The notes under the pieces are model-generated. The model was not told where the DNA came from and searched no databases. It saw only the letters and a list, made by a program, of their open reading frames with translations. Positions 1-6,009 of a stretch of DNA of 18,228 nucleotides are shown piece after piece. The stretch's first letter is position 1. Each line of letters opens with the position of its first letter. The translations under genes were made by a program, and so were the position numbers. Origin of the DNA: an uncultured Bacteroidales bacterium (lineage in GTDB: Bacteria > Bacteroidota > Bacteroidia > Bacteroidales > Paludibacteraceae); the NCBI GenBank assembly GCA_937915765.1, contig CALGHE010000123.1, positions 1 to 18,228 on the forward strand. Reading direction: 5' to 3'.

Positions 1-1
1 G

Positions 2-676
2 GATAATGCGATGGCTTTCTCCGAACGCTTTTTTTGCGACTGGACAACAGACATCTCAAAGCTGGACAGCTCGGCTCACGTGATAATTTCGGCTCTGAAA
101 GATTCTGTCGCGCATGATGTTTGGGGCAAGGCTGAGTTTGGCGACAGGCTTGTGCTTCATACGGCAGGCAGCTTGCCTATGTCGGATCTGGCTCCGTACA
201 CGAAAAATTACGGAGTGATATATCCGCTCCAGACGTTGTCTAAGGACAAGGAGATTGACTTCAGGAGCGTTCCGCTTTTCGTGGAGGCAAATTCGGACGA
301 TAATTTGAAGATAGTCAAGACTTTGGCTCTTCATGTAAGTTATGTGGTGATGGAGGCGACTTCCGAACAGAGGCGGTCTTTGCATCTGGCGGCTGTCTTC
401 GCTTGCAATTTCGCAAACCATTGCTATGCCGTTGCGGAGCAGATTCTGAACAAGAACAACTTGCCTTTTGATGTGCTGCTGCCTTTGATAGACGAGACCG
501 CGCGCAAGGTGCATGTGTTGCCTCCTGTTCAGGCGCAGACAGGTCCGGCTGTGCGCTACGACGAAAATGTGATAGGCAAGCATATAGAGCTGTTGGGCGA
601 AGGTTCTCAGGAGGCTGAACTTTATGAACTTATCAGCAAGAGTATAAACACATATTCTAAAGGGAAACTTCTATAA
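2..676 (+). CDS. DUF2520 / Rossmann-like protein, 5' end cut by window
   Basis: This reads as the C-terminal three quarters of a DUF2520 protein, a family with an N-terminal NAD(P)-type Rossmann fold and an all-helical C-terminal domain like those of 6-phosphogluconate and ketopantoate reductases. The frame stays open upstream of the ATG at position 11, and the codons before it (Asp-Asn-Ala) resemble the Asp-Asp-Ala segment that falls inside the Rossmann half of the family, so the true start lies outside the window and about 40-70 residues are missing. Visible landmarks, counted from the ATG, are HTAGS near residue 51, GVIYPLQTLSK near 68-78 and LHLAAVFACNFANH near 124-137. The substrate is not known; the family is annotated as a probable oxidoreductase. 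A KdsC-like phosphatase follows after 94 bases, an order I associate with Bacteroidota genomes. Family assignment is fairly secure; function is open. Confidence 0.85.
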   Translation, partial: DNAMAFSERFFCDWTTDISKLDSSAHVIISALKDSVAHDVWGKAEFGDRLVLHTAGSLPMSDLAPYTKNYGVIYPLQTLSKDKEIDFRSVPLFVEANSDDNLKIVKTLALHVSYVVMEATSEQRRSLHLAAVFACNFANHCYAVAEQILNKNNLPFDVLLPLIDETARKVHVLPPVQAQTGPAVRYDENVIGKHIELLGEGSQEAELYELISKSINTYSKGKLL

Positions 677-691
677 ATTATCTTGAACTGA

Positions 692-722
692 TTTGTGACA
701 AAAAAATAAAAATCGTAGTTTA
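692..722 (+). promoter_or_regulatory. possible Bacteroidota-type promoter before the KdsC-like gene
   Basis: A TTTG at 692-695 is followed after 20 bases by TAGTTTA (716-722), an imperfect version of the TAnnTTTG -7 box. The spacing fits the phylum consensus but the -7 element lacks the final TTTG. The leader to the ATG at 771 would be about 40 bases. This is a weak call, and read-through from the DUF2520 gene is equally possible. Confidence 0.3.
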
Positions 723-770
723 TAGAAGTTGCCTAAAGGGACTATTAGAGAATATTAAACAGATTTTGAC

Positions 771-1295
771 ATGAGAAACTTTAAGGAGAATTTGAAAAAG
801 ATAAAGGCTTTCGCTTTTGATGTGGACGGCGTGCTGTCTGCGGATATGGTCCCTCTGCACCCGAACGGCGAGCCTATGCGTGTGGTTAATATAAAGGACG
901 GATACGCGCTTCAGCATGCTGTGAAAAAGGGCTATCCGATTGCGATAATAACAGGCGGAAAGACTGAGGCGGTGCGTTTGCGCTTCGAGGCGCTCGGCAT
1001 AACGGACATCTACATGGCGTCCGCGTTCAAGATGGACGACTTTAACGATTTTGCGGAAAAGCACAAACTCTATTTTGACGAGATTCTTTATATGGGAGAC
1101 GATATTCCGGACTACAAGGTGATGAAGAAATGCGGCTATCCGTGCTGCCCTAATGACGCGGTGCCTGAGATTCGTCAGATTTCATGCTACGTCTCGCCGA
1201 AGAAGGGCGGCGAAGGCTGCGGACGCGACGTGATAGAGCAGGTGCTGAAGGCGCAAGGCAAATGGATGGACGATTCGGAGGCGTTTGGATGGTAA
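771..1295 (+). CDS. kdsC: KdsC-like HAD phosphatase (Kdo-8-phosphate phosphatase type)
   Basis: This 174-residue protein belongs to the small, cap-less C0 HAD family of KdsC/YrbI, which removes phosphate from 3-deoxy-D-manno-octulosonate 8-phosphate on the way to Kdo for lipid A/LPS, in the cytoplasm. Motif I is FDVDGV, with the nucleophile Asp17 and the acid/base Asp19; motif II is Thr61 in ITGGK; motif IV is the acidic GDD at 109-111. The C-terminal KKGGEGCGRDVIEQVL matches the glycine-rich tail that reaches into a neighbouring subunit's active site in KdsC tetramers. Length matches the family. It starts 94 bases after the DUF2520 gene and ends 11 bases before the UbiA-family gene, so co-transcription with the latter is very likely. 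Bacteroidota relatives have sometimes been assigned to other nonulosonate or sugar phosphates, so substrate specificity is inferred. Confidence 0.85.
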   Translation: MRNFKENLKKIKAFAFDVDGVLSADMVPLHPNGEPMRVVNIKDGYALQHAVKKGYPIAIITGGKTEAVRLRFEALGITDIYMASAFKMDDFNDFAEKHKLYFDEILYMGDDIPDYKVMKKCGYPCCPNDAVPEIRQISCYVSPKKGGEGCGRDVIEQVLKAQGKWMDDSEAFGW

Positions 1296-1306
1296 ACTAA
1301 CGGTGT

Positions 1307-2305
1307 ATGAAGAATTATATAAAATTGTTGAGGCTGCCTAATCTGGCGCTGATGGCTCTTGTCCAGGTCTTGATGCAGTTCTGCGTTGTGAACCCGATTT
1401 TGAAGAATCATGGAGCGGAGCCTGTGCTTGGAATGGACGTGTTCGTCTTGCTGCTTGTAACCACGGTTCTGGTTGCCGCAGGCGGCTTTGTCATAAATGA
1501 CTATTATGACATGAAGATAGATGAGTTCAATCGTCCTTTGACCAGAATTGTAGGGAAGGTGATTAGCCGTAAGCAGACCATGTTCTTTTATTTGTCTCTC
1601 TCGGCCGTGGCTCTGGTTGCCGGTGTCGGGTTGTGGTTCATGTTCGGTCTGGACGTTTTTGAAGCGGGAAAAGCGGCGGAAGGCTCTTTGTTCAACGTAA
1701 TGTTGGACACGAGGAACTATTTCATCGTGTTTGTAGTGATGTTCGGGCTGCTGTGGTTCTATTCGTCGAGCTACAAAAGGTTGCTGATAGTAGGAAACCT
1801 GATAGTTTCGCTGACGGTGGCGATGGTGCCGTTTGTTGTGGCGATGTTCAATGTGAGGATTCTGACGGAGGTTTATGCGCACAGCCAGGTGGTGGGCATT
1901 GTCTCTAAAGAGATATACTGGTGGGTGTCTGCATTTTCTGTCTTTCTGTTCGTGTGGACCTTAATAGGGGAGATAGTGAGGAATATGGACGAGGAGAAAG
2001 GGGAGAGAGAGATGGAGTGCCATACAATACCGGTGGTTTATGGTGTAAAGGTTGCGAAAACGGTTGTGAGTGTCCTGGCGTTAGCGGCGATTGTGGGCTG
2101 CATCCTTGCCTTTGTGATATATCCGCCGTACCGGTGCGACTGGTCGCTGAGGTATTTCCTAAGCACGGTGTCGCCATTGGGATTGGTCATGGTATATTTC
2201 GTACATAAGGCGGAGAGGCGGACAGACTATAAAATAATCCGTTGGATGCTTAATCTGATTATGCTGTCCGGAGTGTTTTATAGCGTGGTTCTGTTTATTT
2301 TATGA
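1307..2305 (+). CDS. UbiA-family prenyltransferase (geranylgeranylglycerol-phosphate transferase-like)
   Basis: A 332-residue integral membrane enzyme of the UbiA superfamily, which moves a polyprenyl chain from its diphosphate onto an acceptor. The first Asp-rich motif is complete: N64-D65-x-x-D68-x-x-x-D72-x-x-N75-R76-P77, where Mg2+ and diphosphate bind. The second motif, around RNMDEEKGERE with Asp227, is a degenerate form of the usual DxxD/DxEGD pattern. About eight or nine hydrophobic segments can be seen (roughly residues 12-30, 44-63, 92-111, 136-152, 157-180, 203-221, 250-270, 282-298 and 312-330). Bacteroidota genes in this neighbourhood are usually annotated as geranylgeranylglycerol-phosphate geranylgeranyltransferases after the archaeal ether-lipid enzyme, but the true acceptor is not shown by the sequence. 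The start codon follows the phosphatase stop by 11 bases, and the stop overlaps the extended reading frame of the next gene. Confidence 0.8.
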   Translation: MKNYIKLLRLPNLALMALVQVLMQFCVVNPILKNHGAEPVLGMDVFVLLLVTTVLVAAGGFVINDYYDMKIDEFNRPLTRIVGKVISRKQTMFFYLSLSAVALVAGVGLWFMFGLDVFEAGKAAEGSLFNVMLDTRNYFIVFVVMFGLLWFYSSSYKRLLIVGNLIVSLTVAMVPFVVAMFNVRILTEVYAHSQVVGIVSKEIYWWVSAFSVFLFVWTLIGEIVRNMDEEKGEREMECHTIPVVYGVKVAKTVVSVLALAAIVGCILAFVIYPPYRCDWSLRYFLSTVSPLGLVMVYFVHKAERRTDYKIIRWMLNLIMLSGVFYSVVLFIL

Positions 2306-2331
2306 TATTTATTCATTTTAAATATTTTCTT

Positions 2332-2838
2332 ATGAAAAAGATTTTTAATTATTCAGGATTGTTTTTGGGAGTGTCGTTGGCTTTTGCTTCTTGTTGCGGC
2401 AACTCAGGTTCTTGCGGTAATCCTGCAGCGTCAGACTCTTTGGAAACAAAGAAAGACACAACTGCGGTGCCGGCTTGCACAGTGGCAGACAAGTCTGCAG
2501 AACTTTTGGCGTCTGAGTGGAAAGTTACCACAATTGGCGGAGACTCGGTGTCGTACAAGGAAAATGGAGCAGGTTTCAAGTTTGATGCGGAAAAGAACGC
2601 GATTAATGGAAACACAGGCTGCAATATTTTCAACGCATCTTACGTTATAGACAAGTGCAAGATTCAGTTTGTGCCAGGACAGGTGACTATGATGGCTTGC
2701 CCGGACGGAGAGCTTGAAGCAAAGTATCTTGACGCAATGTCTAAGGTGGCGGCTTATTCAATTGAAAATGACGTGCTTACATTGAAAGATAGCGTAGGAG
2801 CTAATTTGATGCAGTTGAACAAAGTTGTGGCTGAGTAA
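2332..2838 (+). CDS. META-domain (HslJ-like) lipoprotein
   Basis: I start this 168-residue protein at the ATG at 2332, not at the in-frame ATG at 2302 that overlaps the preceding gene, because 2332 gives a clean signal peptide: a Lys-Lys N-terminus, a hydrophobic stretch, and a lipobox-like FASC with Cys21 as the lipidated residue. A Cys-, Gly- and Ser-rich linker (CCGNSGSCGNP) follows. The META domain spans about 50-165 and shows the family landmarks: LLASEWKV, NGNTGCNIFNASY and VTMMACPDGELEAKYLDAM. META domains occur in HslJ, a heat-inducible outer-membrane protein linked to novobiocin resistance in E. coli, and in many secreted proteins; the molecular role is unclear. It is probably anchored in the inner or outer membrane facing the periplasm. 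A strong terminator follows directly, so it is the last gene of its unit. Confidence 0.82.
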   Translation: MKKIFNYSGLFLGVSLAFASCCGNSGSCGNPAASDSLETKKDTTAVPACTVADKSAELLASEWKVTTIGGDSVSYKENGAGFKFDAEKNAINGNTGCNIFNASYVIDKCKIQFVPGQVTMMACPDGELEAKYLDAMSKVAAYSIENDVLTLKDSVGANLMQLNKVVAE

Positions 2839-2853
2839 TGCAGGTATAAAGAG

Positions 2854-2896
2854 GCGCGGGGAGGCGGCAAGAGCGCTCTTGTCCCGCGCTTTTTTG
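2854..2896 (+). terminator. Rho-independent terminator after the META-domain gene
   Basis: The arms GCGCGGG (2854-2860) and CCCGCGC (2883-2889) form a 7-pair GC stem, with an inner self-complementary AAGAGCGCTCTT (2869-2880) that can form a second stem, followed by a run of T from 2890. It lies 15 bases after the stop codon and closes the DUF2520-to-META transcription unit. Confidence 0.85.
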
Positions 2897-2945
2897 TTCT
2901 TGTCGTTATAATGTAAAAAAAAAGGAGTAGTTTCTTTGGAACTTA

Positions 2946-2978
2946 TTGCTTTTTATTGTGTAAAAATCTGTATCTTTG
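2946..2978 (+). promoter_or_regulatory. promoter of the nusB operon
   Basis: A perfect TATCTTTG (-7 box, consensus TAnnTTTG) lies at 2971-2978, with TTG at 2946-2948 as a possible -33 element 22 bases upstream, slightly longer than the usual 19-21. Transcription would begin around 2983-2987, about 15 bases before the nusB ATG at 3001. This argues against the in-frame start at 2956, which lies upstream of the -7 box. Confidence 0.65.
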
Positions 2979-3000
2979 CACAAATTTTATAGTTTCAAAA

Positions 3001-3945
3001 ATGATTAATCGAATTCTTCTAAGGATTAAGGTAATCCAAATTTTGTACTCTTACTACAAAGGAGAGGGGATGAGCGCGGAAGACGCAGAAAAGGAGTTGT
3101 TCATAAGCATAGAAAGAACTTATGACTTGTATTTTTATCTGCTGCAGCTCGTTGTGGAAGTGACGGACTACGCGAGCCGTAAGATAGCGGCAGGCAGGTC
3201 TAAGATTACGGCGACGTTTGAGGAACGCAATCCGCAGACCAAGTTCATAGAAAACAGGTTCGCCCTCCAGCTAAAGCAAAATTTGATGCTTAAAGACTAT
3301 GTGGAAAACCATAACATATCATGGGATGGCCACGAGGAGATGATCAAGGAGCTTTACGAGAAAATTTCGGAGTCGGATATTTACGCCGAGTATATGGCGA
3401 GTCCGGAGTCCTCTTATGAAAAAGACAAGGAACTGTGGCGTTCTGTCTTTAAGAGAGTCATTCCGGTTGACGAAGGTCTTGGCAGAGAGCTTGAAGAGAT
3501 TTCAATCTATTGGAACGACGATGCGGACACTGTGGTTAGCTTCATCATCAAAACCATAAAACAGTTTGAAGAGGAGGCTGGCGAGAACCAGCGCTTGCAG
3601 CCTATGTTCAAAGATGACGAGGACAAAGAGTTTGTCAGAGACTTGCTGAAGAATGCGATTTATCATGCGTCAGATTACAGGGCTTTGATAGACAGGCATA
3701 TAGGCAAGGGCTGGGAAATAGACCGTCTTGCGTTTATGGACATAGTGATAATGTTGGCGGCTCTGTCTGAGTTGCATTCATTCCCTAATATCCCTATAAA
3801 TGTGACGATGAACGAGTTCATCGAGATAACAAAGAGTTACAGTACCCCTAAAAGCCATGTGTTCGTGAACGGAATACTGGATTCTATTGTTAAGGATTTG
3901 AGAGAGAATAAGAAACTTATAAAAGTTGCTTATGTGAACAGGTGA
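3001..3945 (+). CDS. nusB: NusB-family transcription antitermination factor, long form
   Basis: A 314-residue protein whose C-terminal 130 or so residues carry the NusB fold. Landmarks are a KGWEIDRLAFMDIVIMLAA segment, a stretch centred on IPINVTMNEFIEITKSYS and the ending HVFVNGILDSIVKDL, where NusB contacts S10/NusE and boxA RNA. NusB joins the antitermination complex on rRNA operons in the cytoplasm. E. coli NusB is about 140 residues; the extra N-terminal 170 or so residues here are helical and charged, a form I recognise from Bacteroidota. The N-terminal INRILLRIKVIQILYSYY itself resembles the first NusB helix (RxxAhQhLY), so the insertion may sit inside the fold rather than in front of it. 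The ATG at 3001 was chosen because a promoter -7 box lies at 2971-2978. It is the first gene of a run with yajC, ybbR and coaE. Confidence 0.9.
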   Translation: MINRILLRIKVIQILYSYYKGEGMSAEDAEKELFISIERTYDLYFYLLQLVVEVTDYASRKIAAGRSKITATFEERNPQTKFIENRFALQLKQNLMLKDYVENHNISWDGHEEMIKELYEKISESDIYAEYMASPESSYEKDKELWRSVFKRVIPVDEGLGRELEEISIYWNDDADTVVSFIIKTIKQFEEEAGENQRLQPMFKDDEDKEFVRDLLKNAIYHASDYRALIDRHIGKGWEIDRLAFMDIVIMLAALSELHSFPNIPINVTMNEFIEITKSYSTPKSHVFVNGILDSIVKDLRENKKLIKVAYVNR

Positions 3946-3985
3946 AATCAAGTTGAATTTTAAAAATTAAAAAAATAAAATAATT

Positions 3986-4297
3986 ATGCTATCAATTTTA
4001 TTGCAGGCGGCAGCGCCGGGACAGGGCGGAAGCATGATGTCATCTTTAGTTATGATTGTGCTTATTTTTGTCATTTTTTATTTCTTCATGATTCGTCCGC
4101 AGCGGAAAAGACAGAAGGAACTTGATAATTTCAGGGCTTCTTTGCAGGTTGGCGACCAGGTTGTGACTATTGGCGGAATATACGGCAAGGTTGCTGAAAT
4201 CGGGGCGGACTACATTGTGCTGGAAGTGTCTAATAACACGAAAATTAAGTTTGACAAAAACGCAATATCTAACGGCAGCATGCAAAACAATAATTAA
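3986..4297 (+). CDS. yajC: YajC, Sec translocase accessory subunit
   Basis: A 103-residue single-pass inner-membrane protein of the YajC/YajC-like family, which associates with SecDF in the Sec holotranslocon. After a short periplasmic N-terminus rich in Ala, Gly and Gln, one hydrophobic segment spans about residues 17-36 (SSLVMIVLIFVIFYFFMI). It is followed by the diagnostic RPQRKRQKELDNF and then the cytoplasmic beta domain with VGDQVVTIGGIYGKVAEI and NTKIKFDKNAI. The length is normal. The region just before the ATG is almost pure A/T (3958-3985) with no Shine-Dalgarno sequence, as is common in Bacteroidota. It lies 40 bases after nusB and 22 before the YbbR-like gene, consistent with one operon. 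Confidence 0.95.
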   Translation: MLSILLQAAAPGQGGSMMSSLVMIVLIFVIFYFFMIRPQRKRQKELDNFRASLQVGDQVVTIGGIYGKVAEIGADYIVLEVSNNTKIKFDKNAISNGSMQNNN

Positions 4298-4319
4298 TTC
4301 GATTATTGGCGGGTAGAAT

Positions 4320-5300
4320 ATGAAGAAAGAGTATATTCTTATAATTCTGCGCAGACAGTACAAAGAGTTGAAAAGGTTCTTAACAAGCAGGGACCTTTTC
4401 CTTTTTTTGTTTTTTCTGGGCCTCTCTTTTGCTCTTTGGGCGCTTCAGGCTTTGCGCAAGGAGTACGAGGCGGTTGTGCCTATGTCTGTCGAATATGTCA
4501 ATGTTCCCGCTGATTTTGCCAGTAACGAAAATCTTCAGAGCCAGATCAAGGTTACGGTAAGAGGGAAGGGCACGTCTCTGTTCGGGTCGTACGTTAAAAA
4601 TCAGAAGCTTGTGATTGATATGGAGAGGTTCAAGGGCAGGTCTTACCTCCTGACTAAGTCCATAGAGGGCGACGTGCAGAAACGTCTCTCCTCAAATTCA
4701 AATGTTGATGTGGTGAGAATATCGCCGGACACTCTGCATGTGAAGCTGGAGAAGCTGGTTAAGAAGAGTTTGCCGGTCAAGCTGGATTACAATTTTGAAT
4801 ATCAGAAGGGCTACAGACTGAGTGGCGATGTTAAGGTTGTGCCGGAGCAGGTTGATGTTTACGCGCTGCAAAGTGTGCTGGATTCTATGGAGTTTGTGAT
4901 GACCAATCCCGTGATACTGAAGAATGTGAAGGATACGGTAAGGAGAAGCGTTGACCTTGCTCTGTTGGATAATGTCTCGTTTGTCACGCCTTCGGTGGAG
5001 TATGTTGTTATGACGGAGAAATATACAGAAAAGGTAGTGGAAGTGCCGGTTACGGCGGTGAATCTGCCGTCCGGATTGGTGCTGAGAACTTTCCCGTCTT
5101 CTGTCAATATTACGTTTAATGTCGGCGAAAAATTCTATTCCAAAGCTACGGCTGACAAGTTTGAGGCTTACATCGACTATAAGGAGCTGAAAAAGGATAA
5201 GTCGGAGAAGGCTAAGATTTTCCTCAAATGCAATATGAAGGAGGCGACGGATATGCGTTCGGACTTGTCTGAGGTTGATTTCTTATTGGAAAACAAGTGA
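4320..5300 (+). CDS. YbbR-like / CdaR-like domain protein
   Basis: A 326-residue membrane-anchored protein. A basic N-terminus (about 1-24) is followed by one hydrophobic segment (about 25-44, LFLFLFFLGLSFALWALQAL) and an extracytoplasmic part containing repeated beta-rich YbbR domains, for example around 50-110 with VPMSVEYVNVPADF and IKVTVRGKG, around 115-205 with PVKLDYNFEYQKGYRLSGDVKVVPEQVDV (split here as separate landmarks), and around 240-320. In Firmicutes the related CdaR regulates the diadenylate cyclase CdaA; in Bacteroidota the role is not established. No cdaA-like gene is in this window. The stop codon (5298-5300) is almost touching the coaE start, so the two are translationally adjacent. 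Confidence 0.8.
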   Translation: MKKEYILIILRRQYKELKRFLTSRDLFLFLFFLGLSFALWALQALRKEYEAVVPMSVEYVNVPADFASNENLQSQIKVTVRGKGTSLFGSYVKNQKLVIDMERFKGRSYLLTKSIEGDVQKRLSSNSNVDVVRISPDTLHVKLEKLVKKSLPVKLDYNFEYQKGYRLSGDVKVVPEQVDVYALQSVLDSMEFVMTNPVILKNVKDTVRRSVDLALLDNVSFVTPSVEYVVMTEKYTEKVVEVPVTAVNLPSGLVLRTFPSSVNITFNVGEKFYSKATADKFEAYIDYKELKKDKSEKAKIFLKCNMKEATDMRSDLSEVDFLLENK

Positions 5301-5306
5301 TTGAGT

Positions 5307-5891
5307 ATGATAAAATTAGGTATAACAGGCGGTATAGGAAGCGGCAAGTCTGTTGTTTCCAGACTTTTGTCAGTCTGGAATATTCCGGTTTATGACACAG
5401 ATTCAAGGTCTAAGGAAATTCTTAATGAAGATGAGGACGTGAAGAGGCGCTTGTCCGAGTTGTTGGGTGATGAGATATATGCAGGAGGCGTTCTTGACAG
5501 AGCTTTGATGGCTTCTAAAATATTTAATGACAAGGAACTGCTGGAGAGGACGAACGGAATTATCCACCCTGCGGTGATACGTGATTTTGAGAGATGGTGT
5601 TTTGTTCAGAAGTCGTTGATTGTGGGGTGCGAGAGCGCTATTCTGTTGCAAGGCGACCTTAAGGGCAAGCTTGATTACGTGCTGACGGTCTCTAGTCCTG
5701 AGGATGTGAGGATCGACAGAGCCTGCAGCCGTGACAATTCAGACAGGGACGCGGTGCAAGCCAGAGTCAGGAATCAGATGAGCGATGAGGAGCGTGAGCG
5801 TCTGGCAGACTTCACAGTGGTGAATGACGGAAATAGCAGCCTGATTATGCAGGTCAAATTGATAATTGTCTCGTTGTTAGAGAAGGCTTGA
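5307..5891 (+). CDS. coaE: dephospho-CoA kinase
   Basis: A 194-residue cytoplasmic P-loop kinase that phosphorylates the 3'-hydroxyl of dephospho-CoA, the last step of coenzyme A synthesis. The Walker A loop is GGIGSGKS at residues 8-15. The following YDTDSRSKEI supplies the acidic residues of the active site, HPAVIRDFERW matches the CoA domain, and RVRNQMSDEERERLADFTVVNDG (in two pieces, RVRNQMSDEE and ADFTVVNDG) is the lid and nucleotide-binding end of the family. I take the ATG at 5307; a TTG at 5301, directly after the ybbR stop, would add only two residues. Length is typical. It closes the nusB-yajC-ybbR-coaE run. Confidence 0.93.
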   Translation: MIKLGITGGIGSGKSVVSRLLSVWNIPVYDTDSRSKEILNEDEDVKRRLSELLGDEIYAGGVLDRALMASKIFNDKELLERTNGIIHPAVIRDFERWCFVQKSLIVGCESAILLQGDLKGKLDYVLTVSSPEDVRIDRACSRDNSDRDAVQARVRNQMSDEERERLADFTVVNDGNSSLIMQVKLIIVSLLEKA

Positions 5892-5982
5892 GGCAGATTC
5901 TGCGGTATTCGCAGATCCTGAAATCGAATAAAAAAGCACGGAAAAACTTTTTTGAAACAGTCGTTTTTTACAAAAAATATTA

Positions 5983-5990
5983 TATTTTTG
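5983..5990 (+). promoter_or_regulatory. -7 box of the ClC-family gene
   Basis: TATTTTTG at 5983-5990 matches TAnnTTTG and lies 19 bases before the ATG at 6010, so the leader would be short. The TTTG at 5951-5954 is too far upstream (28 bases) to be a standard -33 partner, and I see no better one. The call rests on the -7 box alone. Confidence 0.45.
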
Positions 5991-6009
5991 TCCTCTTGTA
6001 TTTTATAAG

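Noticed and set aside
5896..5917. Hairpin CTGCG-GTATT-CGCAG just after coaE as a terminator
   Set aside because: The stem is short and is followed by ctgaaatcg, not by a run of T; it may be chance or a transcript-end stabiliser.
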